Assembly: GCF_000729995.1 (NCBI RefSeq)
Contig: NZ_JNFG01000003.1
Coordinates: 124,001 to 188,000 of the forward strand
Source of the DNA: Caballeronia sordidicola
Lineage (GTDB): Bacteria; Pseudomonadota; Gammaproteobacteria; Burkholderiales; Burkholderiaceae
Length of the DNA stretch: 64,000 nt
Direction of reading: 5' to 3'
Under the pieces are notes generated by a model. That model was not told where the DNA came from. It saw only the letters and a list, made by a program, of their open reading frames with translations, and searched no databases. Positions 1 to 9,891 of this stretch are shown here, in pieces. Position numbers and translations under genes: made by a program. Each line of letters starts with the position of its first letter. Position 1 is the first letter of the stretch.

Positions 1-795
1 TTGCCCGATATAAACCGTGATGATCGGCTCGATCGACATGTTGGCGAGCAACACCATCATGGCTGTCACCAGCAGCGCGAGGATCACCCGCCGGTTCATG
101 ACCGGAGGCAAAGCCGCGCCAGTATCGACACGCTTCTTCACGTCGGTCGCACGATCGAAGTCTTCGCGCACAAGCACGATGGTCAGCAGCGCAGCCACGG
201 CGATGATCGCACCGCCTACGAAGAAGGTGCCGCGAATACCGACGTAGGTCGGCAGGAAACCGCCCACCAGCGGTCCCACGAGATTGCCTGCGAGCGCACC
301 CGTCGACAGCACGCCCAGTGCCCATCCGGCGCGCTCGCGAGGCGCTTGCGTGCCGACCATGACGATCGATGCCGAGGCGTATCCGCCGATTAACCCCGCG
401 ATCAGCCGCAATACGACAAGCTCGGTCAGGTTATGCGCGAGGCCGATCATCGACATCACGATGGCCATGCCGAGCGCCGCGCGGATCAACATGGGCTTGC
501 GGCCATAACGGTCCGCCAGGCGTCCCCAAAGCGGCGCTGTAATCGCGGTGCCAAAGAACGTGGCGCCGAATGCGACACCCGACCACTGCACGACCGCCGC
601 CGGAGAACTCACGCCCAACTGCTGTACATACAGCGGCAGGAACGGCAGCAACATGCTGAGACTAAGCAGCGTCGTAAAAGACCCGAATACGCAGACAAAA
701 AGATTGCGCCGCCAATATGGCGCGTTGCGTTCGGCATAACTGAGCCTCTGGACATGGCCGTCCGGCGGCATAAATGAACTGGTTGCTTGATTCAT
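1..795 (-). CDS. MFS transporter, 3' end cut by window edge
   Basis: The first 265 codons of a major facilitator superfamily protein are visible; the gene runs off the left edge. The reading frame is open throughout, starts at an ATG whose complement ends at 795, and encodes a cytosolic N-terminus of about 30 residues followed by repeated hydrophobic helices. The loop after helix 2 carries the MFS signature GRLADRYGRKPM (about residues 91-102). The pattern fits drug/metabolite:H+ antiporters of the DHA1 type (MdtG-like), which export small molecules across the inner membrane. It is divergent from the LysR gene at 943, so that regulator may control it. The substrate cannot be inferred. Confidence 0.9.
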   Translation of the reverse strand, partial: MNQATSSFMPPDGHVQRLSYAERNAPYWRRNLFVCVFGSFTTLLSLSMLLPFLPLYVQQLGVSSPAAVVQWSGVAFGATFFGTAITAPLWGRLADRYGRKPMLIRAALGMAIVMSMIGLAHNLTELVVLRLIAGLIGGYASASIVMVGTQAPRERAGWALGVLSTGALAGNLVGPLVGGFLPTYVGIRGTFFVGGAIIAVAALLTIVLVREDFDRATDVKKRVDTGAALPPVMNRRVILALLVTAMMVLLANMSIEPIITVYIGQ

Positions 796-892
796 GAGGG
801 CCTCGATCGTTCTATCTGGCGTTGGGCGATGGCCGGGCGCATGGGCGTCGATCCGGGTCACCATCGCAAAAGGAGTAGACCGCTTGCATATT

Positions 893-938
893 ATCTCAAT
901 TTAGGAATATGATGTTTATATCGTTCTCAAATTGAGAT
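893..938. promoter_or_regulatory. Probable LysR operator (paired TCTCAA half-sites)
   Basis: The gap between the divergent MFS and LysR genes is AT-rich. It holds a 13-bp inverted repeat, TCTCAA-A-TTGAGA, at 925-937, immediately before the LysR start. A further TCTCAA lies at 894-899, exactly 31 bp (about three helical turns) upstream. The outer arms ATCTCAATTT (893-902) and AAATTGAGAT (929-938) are perfect complements. Two sites on one DNA face and one abutting the start codon suit LysR autorepression with control of the divergent exporter. This is inferred from symmetry only. Confidence 0.5.
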
Positions 939-942
939 TTTT

Positions 943-1851
943 ATGGACCACACCAGTCTCGACATTTTTCGCGTCGTCGCCGCCGAACTCAGCGTGACCC
1001 GGGCGGCCAAGCGGCTCGGCCGCGTGCAGTCGAACGTGACCACGCGAATCCAGCAGCTCGAGGAGGAACTGGGGGTGGCACTGTTTCGGCGCGACGGCAA
1101 TCGCCTTACGTTGAGCACGGAAGGCGAACGTTTTCTCGGCTACGCCAACCGCATGCTCGCGCTGGCCGACGAAGCACGGCAAGCGCTAAGCCCGCAAGCG
1201 CCCTCGGGCACGCTGCGAATTGGCAGCATGGAAAGCACGGCTGCGGCGCGTCTTCCGGGACCGCTTTCAGCCCTGCACGTCCAGTACCCCGACGTCCAGC
1301 TCAGGATAACGACTGCGCCCTCGCGGCAACTGATCGAACAGGTTCGCAACGGTCTGGTCGATTGCGCGTTCGCGGCGCTGCCGCCGTGCGGCGAGATGGC
1401 GTCGGCATCGGATCTCGAGGCAGTTGGACTTCACGCTGAACCCGTGTTTCGCGAGGAAATCCTGCTCGTGCTGCCGCCGGGACATGCCGCCGTCCGCCGG
1501 GGCGCGGACATCACCGTGCGTTCGCTTGCTGCGTTCGCAGACGGCTGCAGCTACCGCGTGCTCGCTGAAGAATGGCTTGGTCAGGACAGGTCGCCGCTCG
1601 ACATCCAGGAAGTCGGGTCGTATCACACCATGCTGGCGTGCGTCGCGGCGGGCGGCTGCGTATCGCTCGTGCCGCGCAGCGTGCTCGAGTTGCTGCGCGA
1701 ACCGCCGGCGTTGCGCACGCATGTCGTGGCGAAGGTGGATACGTGCCTCATCCATCGAAACGGATACGAGACGGCGGCTTTCAACGCGCTGCGCGAAGCG
1801 CTTGCGCCATTTATGTCGAAGAATCGCGCAGCAAGGAGAAAATCATCATGA
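943..1851 (+). CDS. LysR family transcriptional regulator
   Basis: A 302-residue LysR-type regulator of normal family length. The N-terminal winged helix-turn-helix is clear (residues 1-60, with VTRAAKRLGRVQSNVTTRIQQLE as its core spread over helices 2 and 3), followed by a periplasmic-binding-like effector domain. The ATG at 943 follows an operator-like inverted repeat. The stop codon overlaps the start of the downstream MFS gene (ATGA), so the two are translationally coupled. It most likely controls that exporter and perhaps the divergent one at 1-795. The effector is unknown. Confidence 0.92.
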   Translation: MDHTSLDIFRVVAAELSVTRAAKRLGRVQSNVTTRIQQLEEELGVALFRRDGNRLTLSTEGERFLGYANRMLALADEARQALSPQAPSGTLRIGSMESTAAARLPGPLSALHVQYPDVQLRITTAPSRQLIEQVRNGLVDCAFAALPPCGEMASASDLEAVGLHAEPVFREEILLVLPPGHAAVRRGADITVRSLAAFADGCSYRVLAEEWLGQDRSPLDIQEVGSYHTMLACVAAGGCVSLVPRSVLELLREPPALRTHVVAKVDTCLIHRNGYETAAFNALREALAPFMSKNRAARRKSS

Positions 1852-3029
1852 GCACGATTCGCCAGGTTTCATCGACTGCAGGCCAAGGCATGGCGGCGCT
1901 GGTTGCCGCTCTCGTCATGGCAGTCGGAATGGGCTTCGGACGTTTTGCGTTCACGGGCATCTACCCCGTCATGGTCAGCGATGCCGTGCTGACCGTGCAC
2001 CAGGGCACGCTCGCCGCATCGGCGAACTATGCGGGTTATCTGGCCGGAGCGCTGCTGATTGCTGCAGTGCATCCGCGACACTCGCGCAGGCTGTGCATGC
2101 TCGCGCTCGCGGGCATTGTGGTTTGTCTCGGGGTGACGGCGCTGTTGAGTGCGCCCTGGTTGATCATCGCGATGCGCGGCATCACGGGCGCCGTCAGCGC
2201 GGTCACCATGGTGGCGGCTTCGCTCTGGCTGCTGCAACATCGCGGCCACACGCACGGCGCCCCCTTGCTTTATGCGGGTGTCGGCATGGGCATTGTGCTG
2301 TCGTCGGAAATGCTGATCGCGGGACGTGCATTCGATCTGCATAGCGCCGGGCTTTGGTGGGTATTGGCAGCAGGCGCATTGATCCTCGGTGCAATTGCGC
2401 TGCCGAGTCTCGATGCACGCCCGGTTGACGCTCCCGGCACGCGTGCAAGCTTGCACGGACATGAGTCCTTCCCCGCGCTCGATGCGGGGCGGCTGATTGC
2501 GCTTTACGGGCTGGCGGGCTTCGGCTACATCATCACCGCGACCTATCTGCCGTTTTTTGTCCGGAACGCGCTTGGTTCAATCGATCCGATCCAAGTCTGG
2601 GCGTTGTTCGGGCTGGGCGCGGTTCCGTCGTGTTTCATCTGGCATGCAATCCATATGCGCCTTGGTACGCGACGCGCGCTGTTCCTGAATCTCGCGCTGC
2701 AAGCGGTAGGCGTCCTCTTGCCGGTCGTGTCGCCGAACGCGGTTGGATTCCTCGGCAGCGCGTTGATCGTAGGCGGTACATTCATGGGCACCACCACTAT
2801 TTCGATGCTCGCAGCCCGCCGGGTAGCGCACACGATGCGCATGAGCATTCTCGCCGTGATGACCGCATGCTTTGGCATCGGGCAGATCGTGGGACCGCTT
2901 GTCGCCAATGCGATGTACGCACCGCATCATTCGTTCTCGGGATCGTTGGAGACGGCTGCGGCGGCGTTGGCGGTGGCGGCAATGCTTTGCGTACGTCTGG
3001 GCAGGTCTGAGCAGAGCCACGCAGATTGA
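1848..3029 (+). CDS. YbfB/YjiJ-type MFS transporter
   Basis: A 393-residue integral membrane protein with about 12 hydrophobic helices. The N-terminal MGFGRFAFTGIYPVM segment is characteristic of the YbfB/YjiJ (MFS_4, formerly DUF1228) group, whose substrates are mostly undefined. I chose the ATG at 1848 rather than the longer upstream frame. It overlaps the LysR stop by 4 nt, an AAGGAG ribosome-binding site sits just upstream at about 1833-1838, and the upstream extension lies inside the LysR gene. The LysR plus MFS_4 pairing recurs in proteobacteria and implies inducible efflux. Confidence 0.88.
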   Translation: MSTIRQVSSTAGQGMAALVAALVMAVGMGFGRFAFTGIYPVMVSDAVLTVHQGTLAASANYAGYLAGALLIAAVHPRHSRRLCMLALAGIVVCLGVTALLSAPWLIIAMRGITGAVSAVTMVAASLWLLQHRGHTHGAPLLYAGVGMGIVLSSEMLIAGRAFDLHSAGLWWVLAAGALILGAIALPSLDARPVDAPGTRASLHGHESFPALDAGRLIALYGLAGFGYIITATYLPFFVRNALGSIDPIQVWALFGLGAVPSCFIWHAIHMRLGTRRALFLNLALQAVGVLLPVVSPNAVGFLGSALIVGGTFMGTTTISMLAARRVAHTMRMSILAVMTACFGIGQIVGPLVANAMYAPHHSFSGSLETAAAALAVAAMLCVRLGRSEQSHAD

Positions 3030-3049
3030 AATGGCAATAGAATGCGTGG

Positions 3050-3559
3050 ATGACTACCTACGCCGCTCTCTTGCGGGCCGTGAATGTTGGCGGCACCGGC
3101 AAGCTCCCCATGTCTGAACTTCGCGCAATGTGCGCCTCCGTTGGTTTTTCCAACGTGCGCACGTATATCGCCAGCGGCAATGTTGTGTTCGACAGCAAGC
3201 TTTCGGAGAAATCCGTGAAAGCGAAACTGGAGCGTTGCCTTGAGACTTATGCGGGAAAGCCGGTAGGCGTCCTAGTCCGGACAGGCGCTGAGCTAGCCGC
3301 GGTTCTTGCCAACAATACCTTCAGCTCAGCGGCGCCGGATCGAACCGTCGCAATCTTCCTCGACGCACCGCCTCCTGCAGACTTGCTCGATAGTGTGAGC
3401 GGCCAGCAAACAGAAGAAATCGCACTCGGGACACGTGAGATCTACGTGCACTACAAAGACGGAATAGCCCGTTCAAAGCTGAAAATCCCGGCCGCCGGAA
3501 CTGGAACCGCTCGCAACATGAATACCGTCGCCAAGCTCTCCGAGTGGGCGGCTGCGTAG
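3050..3559 (+). CDS. DUF1697 domain protein
   Basis: A 169-residue cytosolic protein matching the DUF1697 family from end to end. It opens with YAALLRAVNVGG and has SGNVVFDS near residue 45, both typical of the family, and ends with the conserved ARSKLKIPAAGTGTARNMNTV stretch. The biochemical role of the family is not established. It starts 20 bp after the MFS stop on the same strand and could be co-transcribed with it. Nothing suggests truncation. Confidence 0.85.
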   Translation: MTTYAALLRAVNVGGTGKLPMSELRAMCASVGFSNVRTYIASGNVVFDSKLSEKSVKAKLERCLETYAGKPVGVLVRTGAELAAVLANNTFSSAAPDRTVAIFLDAPPPADLLDSVSGQQTEEIALGTREIYVHYKDGIARSKLKIPAAGTGTARNMNTVAKLSEWAAA

Positions 3560-3614
3560 GTGGTTTGTCATGGCTTGGATTGTAGATTCGAGGCCTGTTT
3601 CGAGGAGTGAATCG

Positions 3615-4010
3615 ATGCTGCATGTATTAACAATAAGCGTCTCCATCGATCGCGATTGGCAAGACCTGTACAACGCGATTTGGCGTCCTGAGGCATTCCA
3701 AACCTGGGCGTCAGGACTGGCAGATTCGACGCTCGAAGAGTGCGACGATCACTGGAAAGCTCACGGCCCGGAGGGAAGCGTGAGCATTCGATTTACCGCT
3801 CACAATCAGTTTGGCGTGATGGACCATTACGTTCGCCTGAGCAGCGGCGAGAAAATCTATGTGCCGATGCGCGTATTTCAAAATGGTGCCGGAGCCGAGG
3901 TCGCATTCACGTTGTTCCGGCAACCGGGTATGTCGACTGAGAAATTCGAAGCCGATGCAGCCTGGGTGCGGCGCGATCTGGCCGCGCTCTGTGCCCAGTT
4001 TTCTTCATGA
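3615..4010 (+). CDS. SRPBCC-family protein
   Basis: A 131-residue protein with the alpha-beta pattern of the START/Bet v1-like (SRPBCC, polyketide cyclase-like) superfamily. It opens with a beta strand, followed by the helix with WRPEAFQTWASG, where 'P-x-x-F-x-x-W' is typical, and ends in a long C-terminal helix. These proteins bind hydrophobic ligands in a cavity; no specific ligand can be proposed. I prefer the ATG at 3615 over 3570 because AGGAG lies at 3603-3607 at good spacing. Confidence 0.7.
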   Translation: MLHVLTISVSIDRDWQDLYNAIWRPEAFQTWASGLADSTLEECDDHWKAHGPEGSVSIRFTAHNQFGVMDHYVRLSSGEKIYVPMRVFQNGAGAEVAFTLFRQPGMSTEKFEADAAWVRRDLAALCAQFSS

Positions 4011-4115
4011 TTGCTCGTTGCGTCTAAATGGCAGCGTCAAGGTCCGATCGATAACGCGCAGCCCGCGGCTTCAGACGAACACGACCACGAACACGAAAAA
4101 ACAGGATTGAAAATC

Positions 4116-4976
4116 ATGAACGACACGCCAGATGCAGCGCCAGACAGCACAGCTGCGCGAGTCGCCTTGTGGCGCGCTCTGCATGTCGAGGCCGACGCAA
4201 CGCCGCATGTACTTGAAGACGAAATCGGCCTGAAGCTGCTGGCGCCGGACAAGGATTGGCGCAGCCGCGGGGACATGGACCCGCAGTTCACGCGGCCCTT
4301 TCGCGCCTCAATCGTGGCTCGTGCGCGCTTCATTGAGGACCTGGTGGTGGAACAGGCCGGCCACGGGCTCAGGCAGTATGTCATCCTCGGCGCCGGCCTC
4401 GACAGCTTCGCGCAACGGAGGCCGGAGATCGCTTCCCGCCTCCGGGTGTTCGAGGTCGACCAGCCTGGTCCTCAGGCATGGAAACGTCAGCGTCTGATCG
4501 AGCTCGGCTTCGGCATCCCGGACTGGCTGCGATTCGTGCCTGTCGATTTCGAGGCGGGAGAGGCCTGGCGAGATGAGCTAGTGACAGCCGGCTTCGATGA
4601 CAGCACGCCTGCCATCGTGGTCTCCACGGGCGTCAGCATGTATCTCTCCAAGGAGGCGAACGCGGCCGCGCTGCGTCAGGTCGCGGCCTTCGCCCCGGGA
4701 TCGACGCTCGCCATGACATTCCTGCTCCCGCTGGAGATGGCAGACCCCGAGATACGTCCCGGGCTCGAGATGGCAGAGAAGGGAGCGCGAGCAAGCGGGA
4801 CGCCGTTCCTCAGCTTCTTCACGCCGTCGGAGATTCAGGCAATGGCCCGCGAAGCGGGCTTTAGAGAAGCACGGCACGTCTCGGCGGCCGATCTTACCCA
4901 GCGCTATTTCGTGGACAGGACAGATGGTCTGCGCCCGCCAAACAATGCGGAGGAACTGCTGGTCGCAAGTACATAA
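4116..4976 (+). CDS. Class I SAM-dependent methyltransferase (leucine carboxyl methyltransferase-like)
   Basis: A 286-residue protein resembling the PF04072/TIGR00027 group of S-adenosylmethionine-dependent methyltransferases. The SAM-binding core is visible: YVILGAGLDSFAQR (about residue 88), then FEVDQPGPQAWKRQRL (acidic residue for the ribose), and VVSTGVSMYL later. This group often modifies secondary metabolites or carboxylates, but the substrate here is unknown. The start is set at 4116, where AGGA lies about 10 nt upstream. The upstream in-frame extension has no domain content. Confidence 0.85.
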   Translation: MNDTPDAAPDSTAARVALWRALHVEADATPHVLEDEIGLKLLAPDKDWRSRGDMDPQFTRPFRASIVARARFIEDLVVEQAGHGLRQYVILGAGLDSFAQRRPEIASRLRVFEVDQPGPQAWKRQRLIELGFGIPDWLRFVPVDFEAGEAWRDELVTAGFDDSTPAIVVSTGVSMYLSKEANAAALRQVAAFAPGSTLAMTFLLPLEMADPEIRPGLEMAEKGARASGTPFLSFFTPSEIQAMAREAGFREARHVSAADLTQRYFVDRTDGLRPPNNAEELLVAST

Positions 4977-5120
4977 CGTTACTGAAAGGCACTCAATCAC
5001 CCAGCCCATGCCCGGCGATCCATGCAGCGCTGACGTCATCGTTCAGGCGGGCACCTTTGGCGCTCTGAAGGTCGCCGCAGGAATCCTGCGACAATCTCCG
5101 ATACACAAGGAGCATCGAAA

Positions 5121-5645
5121 ATGTTGATTGCCTTCGGTGGACTACCGGGAACCGGAAAGACAACAATAGCGCAAACGCTCGCTCGCAAACTCGCGGCGGT
5201 TTATCTGCGTATCGATACGTTGGAGCAAGCATTCATCGCGTCAGGGAGCGCTCAGGCGGATATCGGACCTGCCGGCTATCTCGCTGGATATGCTGTTGCG
5301 AGCGACAATTTGCGGCTTGGGTTGACCGTTGTCGCGGACTCCGTCAATTCGTTGCATGTAACGCGTAGCGCCTGGAGAAATGTGGCGCTCGAAGCAGGTG
5401 TGCAGGTCTTCGAGATCGAGCTGATTTGTTCCGATACAACGACGCACCGTCAGAGAGTCGAGGGCAGACGGGCCGACATCCCGGGCCACACGTTGCCGAC
5501 ATGGAAAAGCGTGCTTGAACGTCAATACGATCCATGGCACTCAGAGCATCTGATAGTCGACACTGCTAACGTGTCAGTTGAGCAGGCCGTCGAAACAATC
5601 ATTCATTACCTGTCGATGTCGCTTCCGGAAACTCGAATGCTTTAG
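5121..5645 (+). CDS. P-loop ATPase/kinase-like protein
   Basis: A 174-residue AAA_33-type P-loop protein with a clear Walker A motif, GGLPGTGKTT (residues 6-15). A DxxE-like acidic region (RIDTLEQAF) and a lid-like arginine cluster (RQRVEGRRADIPGH) follow. The size and layout resemble small-molecule or nucleoside kinases and chloramphenicol phosphotransferase-like proteins. The substrate cannot be called. It is monocistronic by spacing, with GGAGC ahead of the ATG at 5121. Its base composition looks lower in GC than its neighbours, hinting at transfer. Confidence 0.75.
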   Translation: MLIAFGGLPGTGKTTIAQTLARKLAAVYLRIDTLEQAFIASGSAQADIGPAGYLAGYAVASDNLRLGLTVVADSVNSLHVTRSAWRNVALEAGVQVFEIELICSDTTTHRQRVEGRRADIPGHTLPTWKSVLERQYDPWHSEHLIVDTANVSVEQAVETIIHYLSMSLPETRML

Positions 5646-5648
5646 CGT

Positions 5649-5783
5649 TTAAAAAATTCGTTTCTTTGGGACATCCCTGAAGAACGCAAGGGCCTCAGCG
5701 ACTCCCTTGATAGACGCCGTCTGCTCGCCGGCCACAACGACCGATACCCCACCCTCTTTGGCTGGGATCAAAATTCCCGTTCG
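5649..5783 (-). pseudogene. Possible coding remnant, C-terminal fragment
   Basis: A 44-codon open stretch on the minus strand, without a start, gives a protein-like sequence including GGVSVVVAGEQTASIKGVAE and ending DVPKKRIF. It is bounded upstream by an in-frame stop, so it cannot be a complete gene. I do not recognise the family. It may be the tail of a decayed gene. Confidence 0.25.
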
Positions 5784-5806
5784 TTATGGGGTATTTACGC
5801 TCACGA

Positions 5807-5947
5807 TCATGCCGATCGACGCCGGCCTCTTTGGATAGCCATGATCATGTTGGTGCCGTCGGGGTCCGCCAGCATCAGGAGCACAGCGGCCTCCGTGCCG
5901 CGATAGATAGGAAACGCGACACAATCATCACGCAAAACGCGCAGGCT
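5807..5947 (-). pseudogene. Possible VOC/glyoxalase-type remnant
   Basis: A 46-codon open stretch contains LLMLADPDGTNMIMAI. The 'ADPDG-x-x-x' element is typical of the end of vicinal-oxygen-chelate (glyoxalase-fold) domains. An in-frame stop lies just upstream and no start or rest of the domain is present, so this would be a truncated relic. With the fragment at 5649 it fills a 394-bp gap that has no intact gene. Confidence 0.3.
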
Positions 5948-6039
5948 TTAAAGGGCCGAGGAACTGCGCCCAAGCTCGGGCTCAGTTCCCCTCATGCAAA
6001 ACGCCATGGTGAGCAAGCGTGAACCGATCCGCGACTCGA

Positions 6040-6600
6040 TTAGCGGAAGCCGTAGATCAGCACCTTTTTCCCCTCAAAGCTCACTTGCACAGCTACCTCG
6101 CAATTCGAACACGATTTGCCGTCGGCGGCCGGCCCGGCGGACGGGACGGTCTCCGTGGCGATAATCGCTTTGACGAGCGTCCCGTCGTCAGCGACCACCA
6201 TTTCCAGGTCAAGCACGACGCCGGCCGGCACGGGGCCGGCGGTATACGTGATTTGCATGGTACCGGTGCAATCGTCGTTCACCTTGTAGGTGCCACTCTG
6301 ATTCGGATTGAATGCAGTCTGCCCACCTTTCGGGACCCCGTTCATATTCCCGAAGTCGGTTCGTGTAAACCGACCTGAGCCATCAAACGTCACGATGGCG
6401 ACGTCATTCAGGATGGACGGGGTGGTGAACGGGTGCAGCGTAGTTCCCTCCAGCCATCCAAGAACTTCACCCTGGGCGCTAAACCCATACGCTCCCTTTA
6501 GCGTTGCGTTCGAACAAAGCCCGCCGGCCTGCGCGGCGCCACTTAGCGAGACAAGTACAACGGCGGTTGCTGACAAAATGCTCAAATGCTTGATCTTCAT
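6040..6600 (-). CDS. Secreted hypothetical protein
   Basis: A 186-residue protein with a clear Sec signal peptide (basic start, then a hydrophobic core, cleavage near SGAAQA-GG at about residue 26). The mature part is rich in Gly and Thr, with short beta-like segments and four cysteines: one near the mature N-terminus, one in DDCTGT, and a C-x-x-C in SCSNCEV. Disulphides and a periplasmic or extracellular beta fold are likely. No family is recognised. I place the start at the second Met (6600), because AGGAG lies 6-8 nt upstream of it and directly abuts the earlier ATG. Confidence 0.7.
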   Translation of the reverse strand: MKIKHLSILSATAVVLVSLSGAAQAGGLCSNATLKGAYGFSAQGEVLGWLEGTTLHPFTTPSILNDVAIVTFDGSGRFTRTDFGNMNGVPKGGQTAFNPNQSGTYKVNDDCTGTMQITYTAGPVPAGVVLDLEMVVADDGTLVKAIIATETVPSAGPAADGKSCSNCEVAVQVSFEGKKVLIYGFR

Positions 6601-7104
6601 GATCATCTCCTTGTCCCCGAGTCAGGTACTTGAGTTCCGAGGCGCAAGGGTTCTTATTGCCAGACTCAATCAGGCTCGCCATTCGGAAAACTGAAACTAA
6701 TACAGACACAGTTATGCCCGGACCACCGCCTTCTGCGGACCCGGCGATAGTGAAACGGGGGACCGTCGACGCGGTCGTCTGTTCGAGAAGTGAGGCGGGA
6801 AAGCCCAAGCGCAGGCCAGCTAATGCATGGCGAAACGCTTCACCAAGCAGTGATGTTTCGCTCGGTGTTGGCAGACACGTGCAAAAGGGGTGCACGAAAG
6901 TCCGCGCAATGGTGACTTCGTGGGTCAGCCATGCTTGAAGATCGCATAGCAAAAAATAGTGTATGCCACGATATTCGCAGATGCCAAATCAATATCGCAA
7001 ATATTGGATCTTCCTGCATACAAAGGGAAATACGGCGCCCCACGTCTCTCCGGCTGAAGTGGAGCAGTCGGCTTGGAACTATACTGAGGCACCTGGAGGT
7101 TTCA
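6601..7104. other. 504-bp gap, no convincing gene
   Basis: This stretch carries the upstream regions of the secreted-protein gene (minus strand) and of the gene at 7105. Open frames exist on both strands (for example 6630-6938 plus), but they overlap each other, lack good ribosome-binding sites and show no recognisable domain. Base composition is lower in GC than the flanks. No repeat or RNA structure stood out. Confidence 0.5.
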
Positions 7105-7908
7105 ATGGCCGATCACGACCGACTACACCCGCTACGTCCGCTCCTGAAGAACTGGATTTGGGAGCATGGCCGGATTGGGACTCGCTATCTCGACTACATC
7201 GATGGCGAAATCAAGTTTGATGAAGGCAAAAAATCGCATTTCGCAGCCGAAAAATATGTCTATGTGCCTCTCGACAAGGACGCTCAGGACGATGCATCCG
7301 TGGAGGGTCCTGCGATCCAGGACGCGGGCCTTGCCCGGTTCTTGCGGGCTGCGCAATTAGGCACACCGGAGGAAGCCGGCTCTGTCGCGGAGGTTCAGCG
7401 CGCAGTGCAGGATTGCGTGGAACTCGGCCTGTTCAGCGCCTATCAACAGGAAGCTCGCGAGGCATTGGCCCGCTATGAGCAAGAGGCCATGTTTGACGAC
7501 GAGATCCGTGCGGCGGTTGTCGAAGACATCCGGCGTATCTACACCGGCATGCGGGAGCAACTGGCGCTGTACGATTTCAGTGTGCTTTACGGCTTGCCCA
7601 CGCCGCTGCTGATCAGCGAGGCGCCCTTCATCGACTGGCGCGTGCGAGTCAGTCCGGGTCTTCCGTTTGTATCGCTTCCGCTGGGACCTTACTGCCTGCT
7701 GGTCGGCGCGGTGTCGGGCAGGAAGAGCAAAATTGGCCCCGTGGTCTGGAAGGCCGCTAGTGCGATGGGTCCATTGAAGGACCACAACCGCCAGATCGCG
7801 GAGCGCGCACGTCTGTGGCTGGTGGCGACTACGGATGACCAGCTCGTCCCAGTACAAAGCCGCCTTGCCGCGGCCATGGGCTGGAAGCCGGAAGATGCAA
7901 AGCCCTGA
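7105..7908 (+). CDS. Hypothetical protein, possibly DUF4238-related
   Basis: A 267-residue soluble protein with no signal peptide or membrane helix. The middle is helical and rich in Ala and Glu. The C-terminal third has LPTPLLISEAPFIDW and FVSLPLGPYCLLVG, which faintly recall the end of DUF4238 proteins, but the diagnostic N-terminal motif of that family is absent. The ATG at 7105 is supported by GGAGG at 7094-7098, and upstream in-frame codons look non-coding. Function unknown. It is followed after 184 bp by the mreB paralogue on the same strand. Confidence 0.6.
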   Translation: MADHDRLHPLRPLLKNWIWEHGRIGTRYLDYIDGEIKFDEGKKSHFAAEKYVYVPLDKDAQDDASVEGPAIQDAGLARFLRAAQLGTPEEAGSVAEVQRAVQDCVELGLFSAYQQEAREALARYEQEAMFDDEIRAAVVEDIRRIYTGMREQLALYDFSVLYGLPTPLLISEAPFIDWRVRVSPGLPFVSLPLGPYCLLVGAVSGRKSKIGPVVWKAASAMGPLKDHNRQIAERARLWLVATTDDQLVPVQSRLAAAMGWKPEDAKP

Positions 7909-8092
7909 CCGAAGCCGGCGACGGAGCACAACTTCCGCTCCCGTTCAACAGCGCTTATGTGACCGGCCTGACGGTCTGCGTGCACCGCTGCGGCTCCGTT
8001 TCCCCGAAGCTGTTACTCTTCCCGCTTTCGACCGCAGCCTGGTCGCACGTGGTCGGGCCAAGCGCCTGGCGTCACGCAACACAGGATTTTGA

Positions 8093-9136
<1,044 letters not shown>

Positions 9137-9243
9137 AGGCATCGGCGCCATCGCTCTTGCGGTTACTGCTTCCGTGCCAACGCGGGGGCGTTGAACCATC
9201 ACTTGATGGAGGCATACGTTTCGTATGCCATTCGCGTGTTTCT

Positions 9244-9645
9244 TTAAAACAGCTTTTGCCATTCATCCTGCTTCTGCATATCTGCTCGAGTGTTGACCTC
9301 GATCAGGACGCCACCCGGTGAGCGGCAAAAGAACCGCGAGCCACGCGAGTTGTTAAATACCTCTGTTTCCATGCGAACGCCGCCCTCCATGAATTCCTTA
9401 TAGAGAATATGGACGTCATCGAGGCTGTCGACCTCCAGGCCGAAGTGGAAATTTTTGGGCCACGCCGGCACGTCTTCCGCGACGTGATCCAGAACGATGT
9501 CAAAGCCATTCCGTTTGAGCAGGCAGCTCTCCCCAGCGGCGACGATCTCGCAGCCGAGGTATTTCTCGAAAAATGCAGCCGTCTCGGCTACGTTGGTAGT
9601 GGGAAAGCTCAGGTGATTCAGTTTTGCTTCTTTATGAAGATTCAT
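9244..9645 (-). CDS. VOC family (glyoxalase/dioxygenase fold) protein
   Basis: A 133-residue protein with the paired beta-alpha-beta-beta-beta modules of the vicinal oxygen chelate superfamily. It begins LNHLSFPTTNVAETAAFFEKYLG; the first-strand His is a potential metal ligand. It also has FHFGLEVDSLDDV in the second module and ends FCRSPGGVLIEVNT, whose Glu is the usual last ligand. These proteins isomerise, cleave or sequester small molecules; the substrate is unknown. The start at 9645 fits the domain boundary, since the longer frame adds 48 residues without similarity. The Shine-Dalgarno site is weak. Confidence 0.8.
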   Translation of the reverse strand: MNLHKEAKLNHLSFPTTNVAETAAFFEKYLGCEIVAAGESCLLKRNGFDIVLDHVAEDVPAWPKNFHFGLEVDSLDDVHILYKEFMEGGVRMETEVFNNSRGSRFFCRSPGGVLIEVNTRADMQKQDEWQKLF

Positions 9646-9891
9646 GGTCGATCTCGCAGACAGGTTGAAATGCGCTTTAGAGGGAGTGGTCACCGATCGG
9701 CCCCTATGCGGTTGTGCCGATCGTGCGACGCTCCACGGCGTCCATTTTGCGAGTAATTGCTCGATTTTTAAACTCGCATTGGACAGCACACTTTCCTTGG
9801 CGCGTGGCCCAGTAACGGCGGGGGTTTACGCGTCTGCCACACCACTGATATGAACGATTGCTCGCATTTACCGCGCTGTCCGGGAAGACGC

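Noticed and set aside
6479..6952. A 157-residue minus-strand frame
   Set aside because: Overlaps the secreted-protein gene, has no ribosome-binding site or domain, and coexists with an equally long frame on the other strand.
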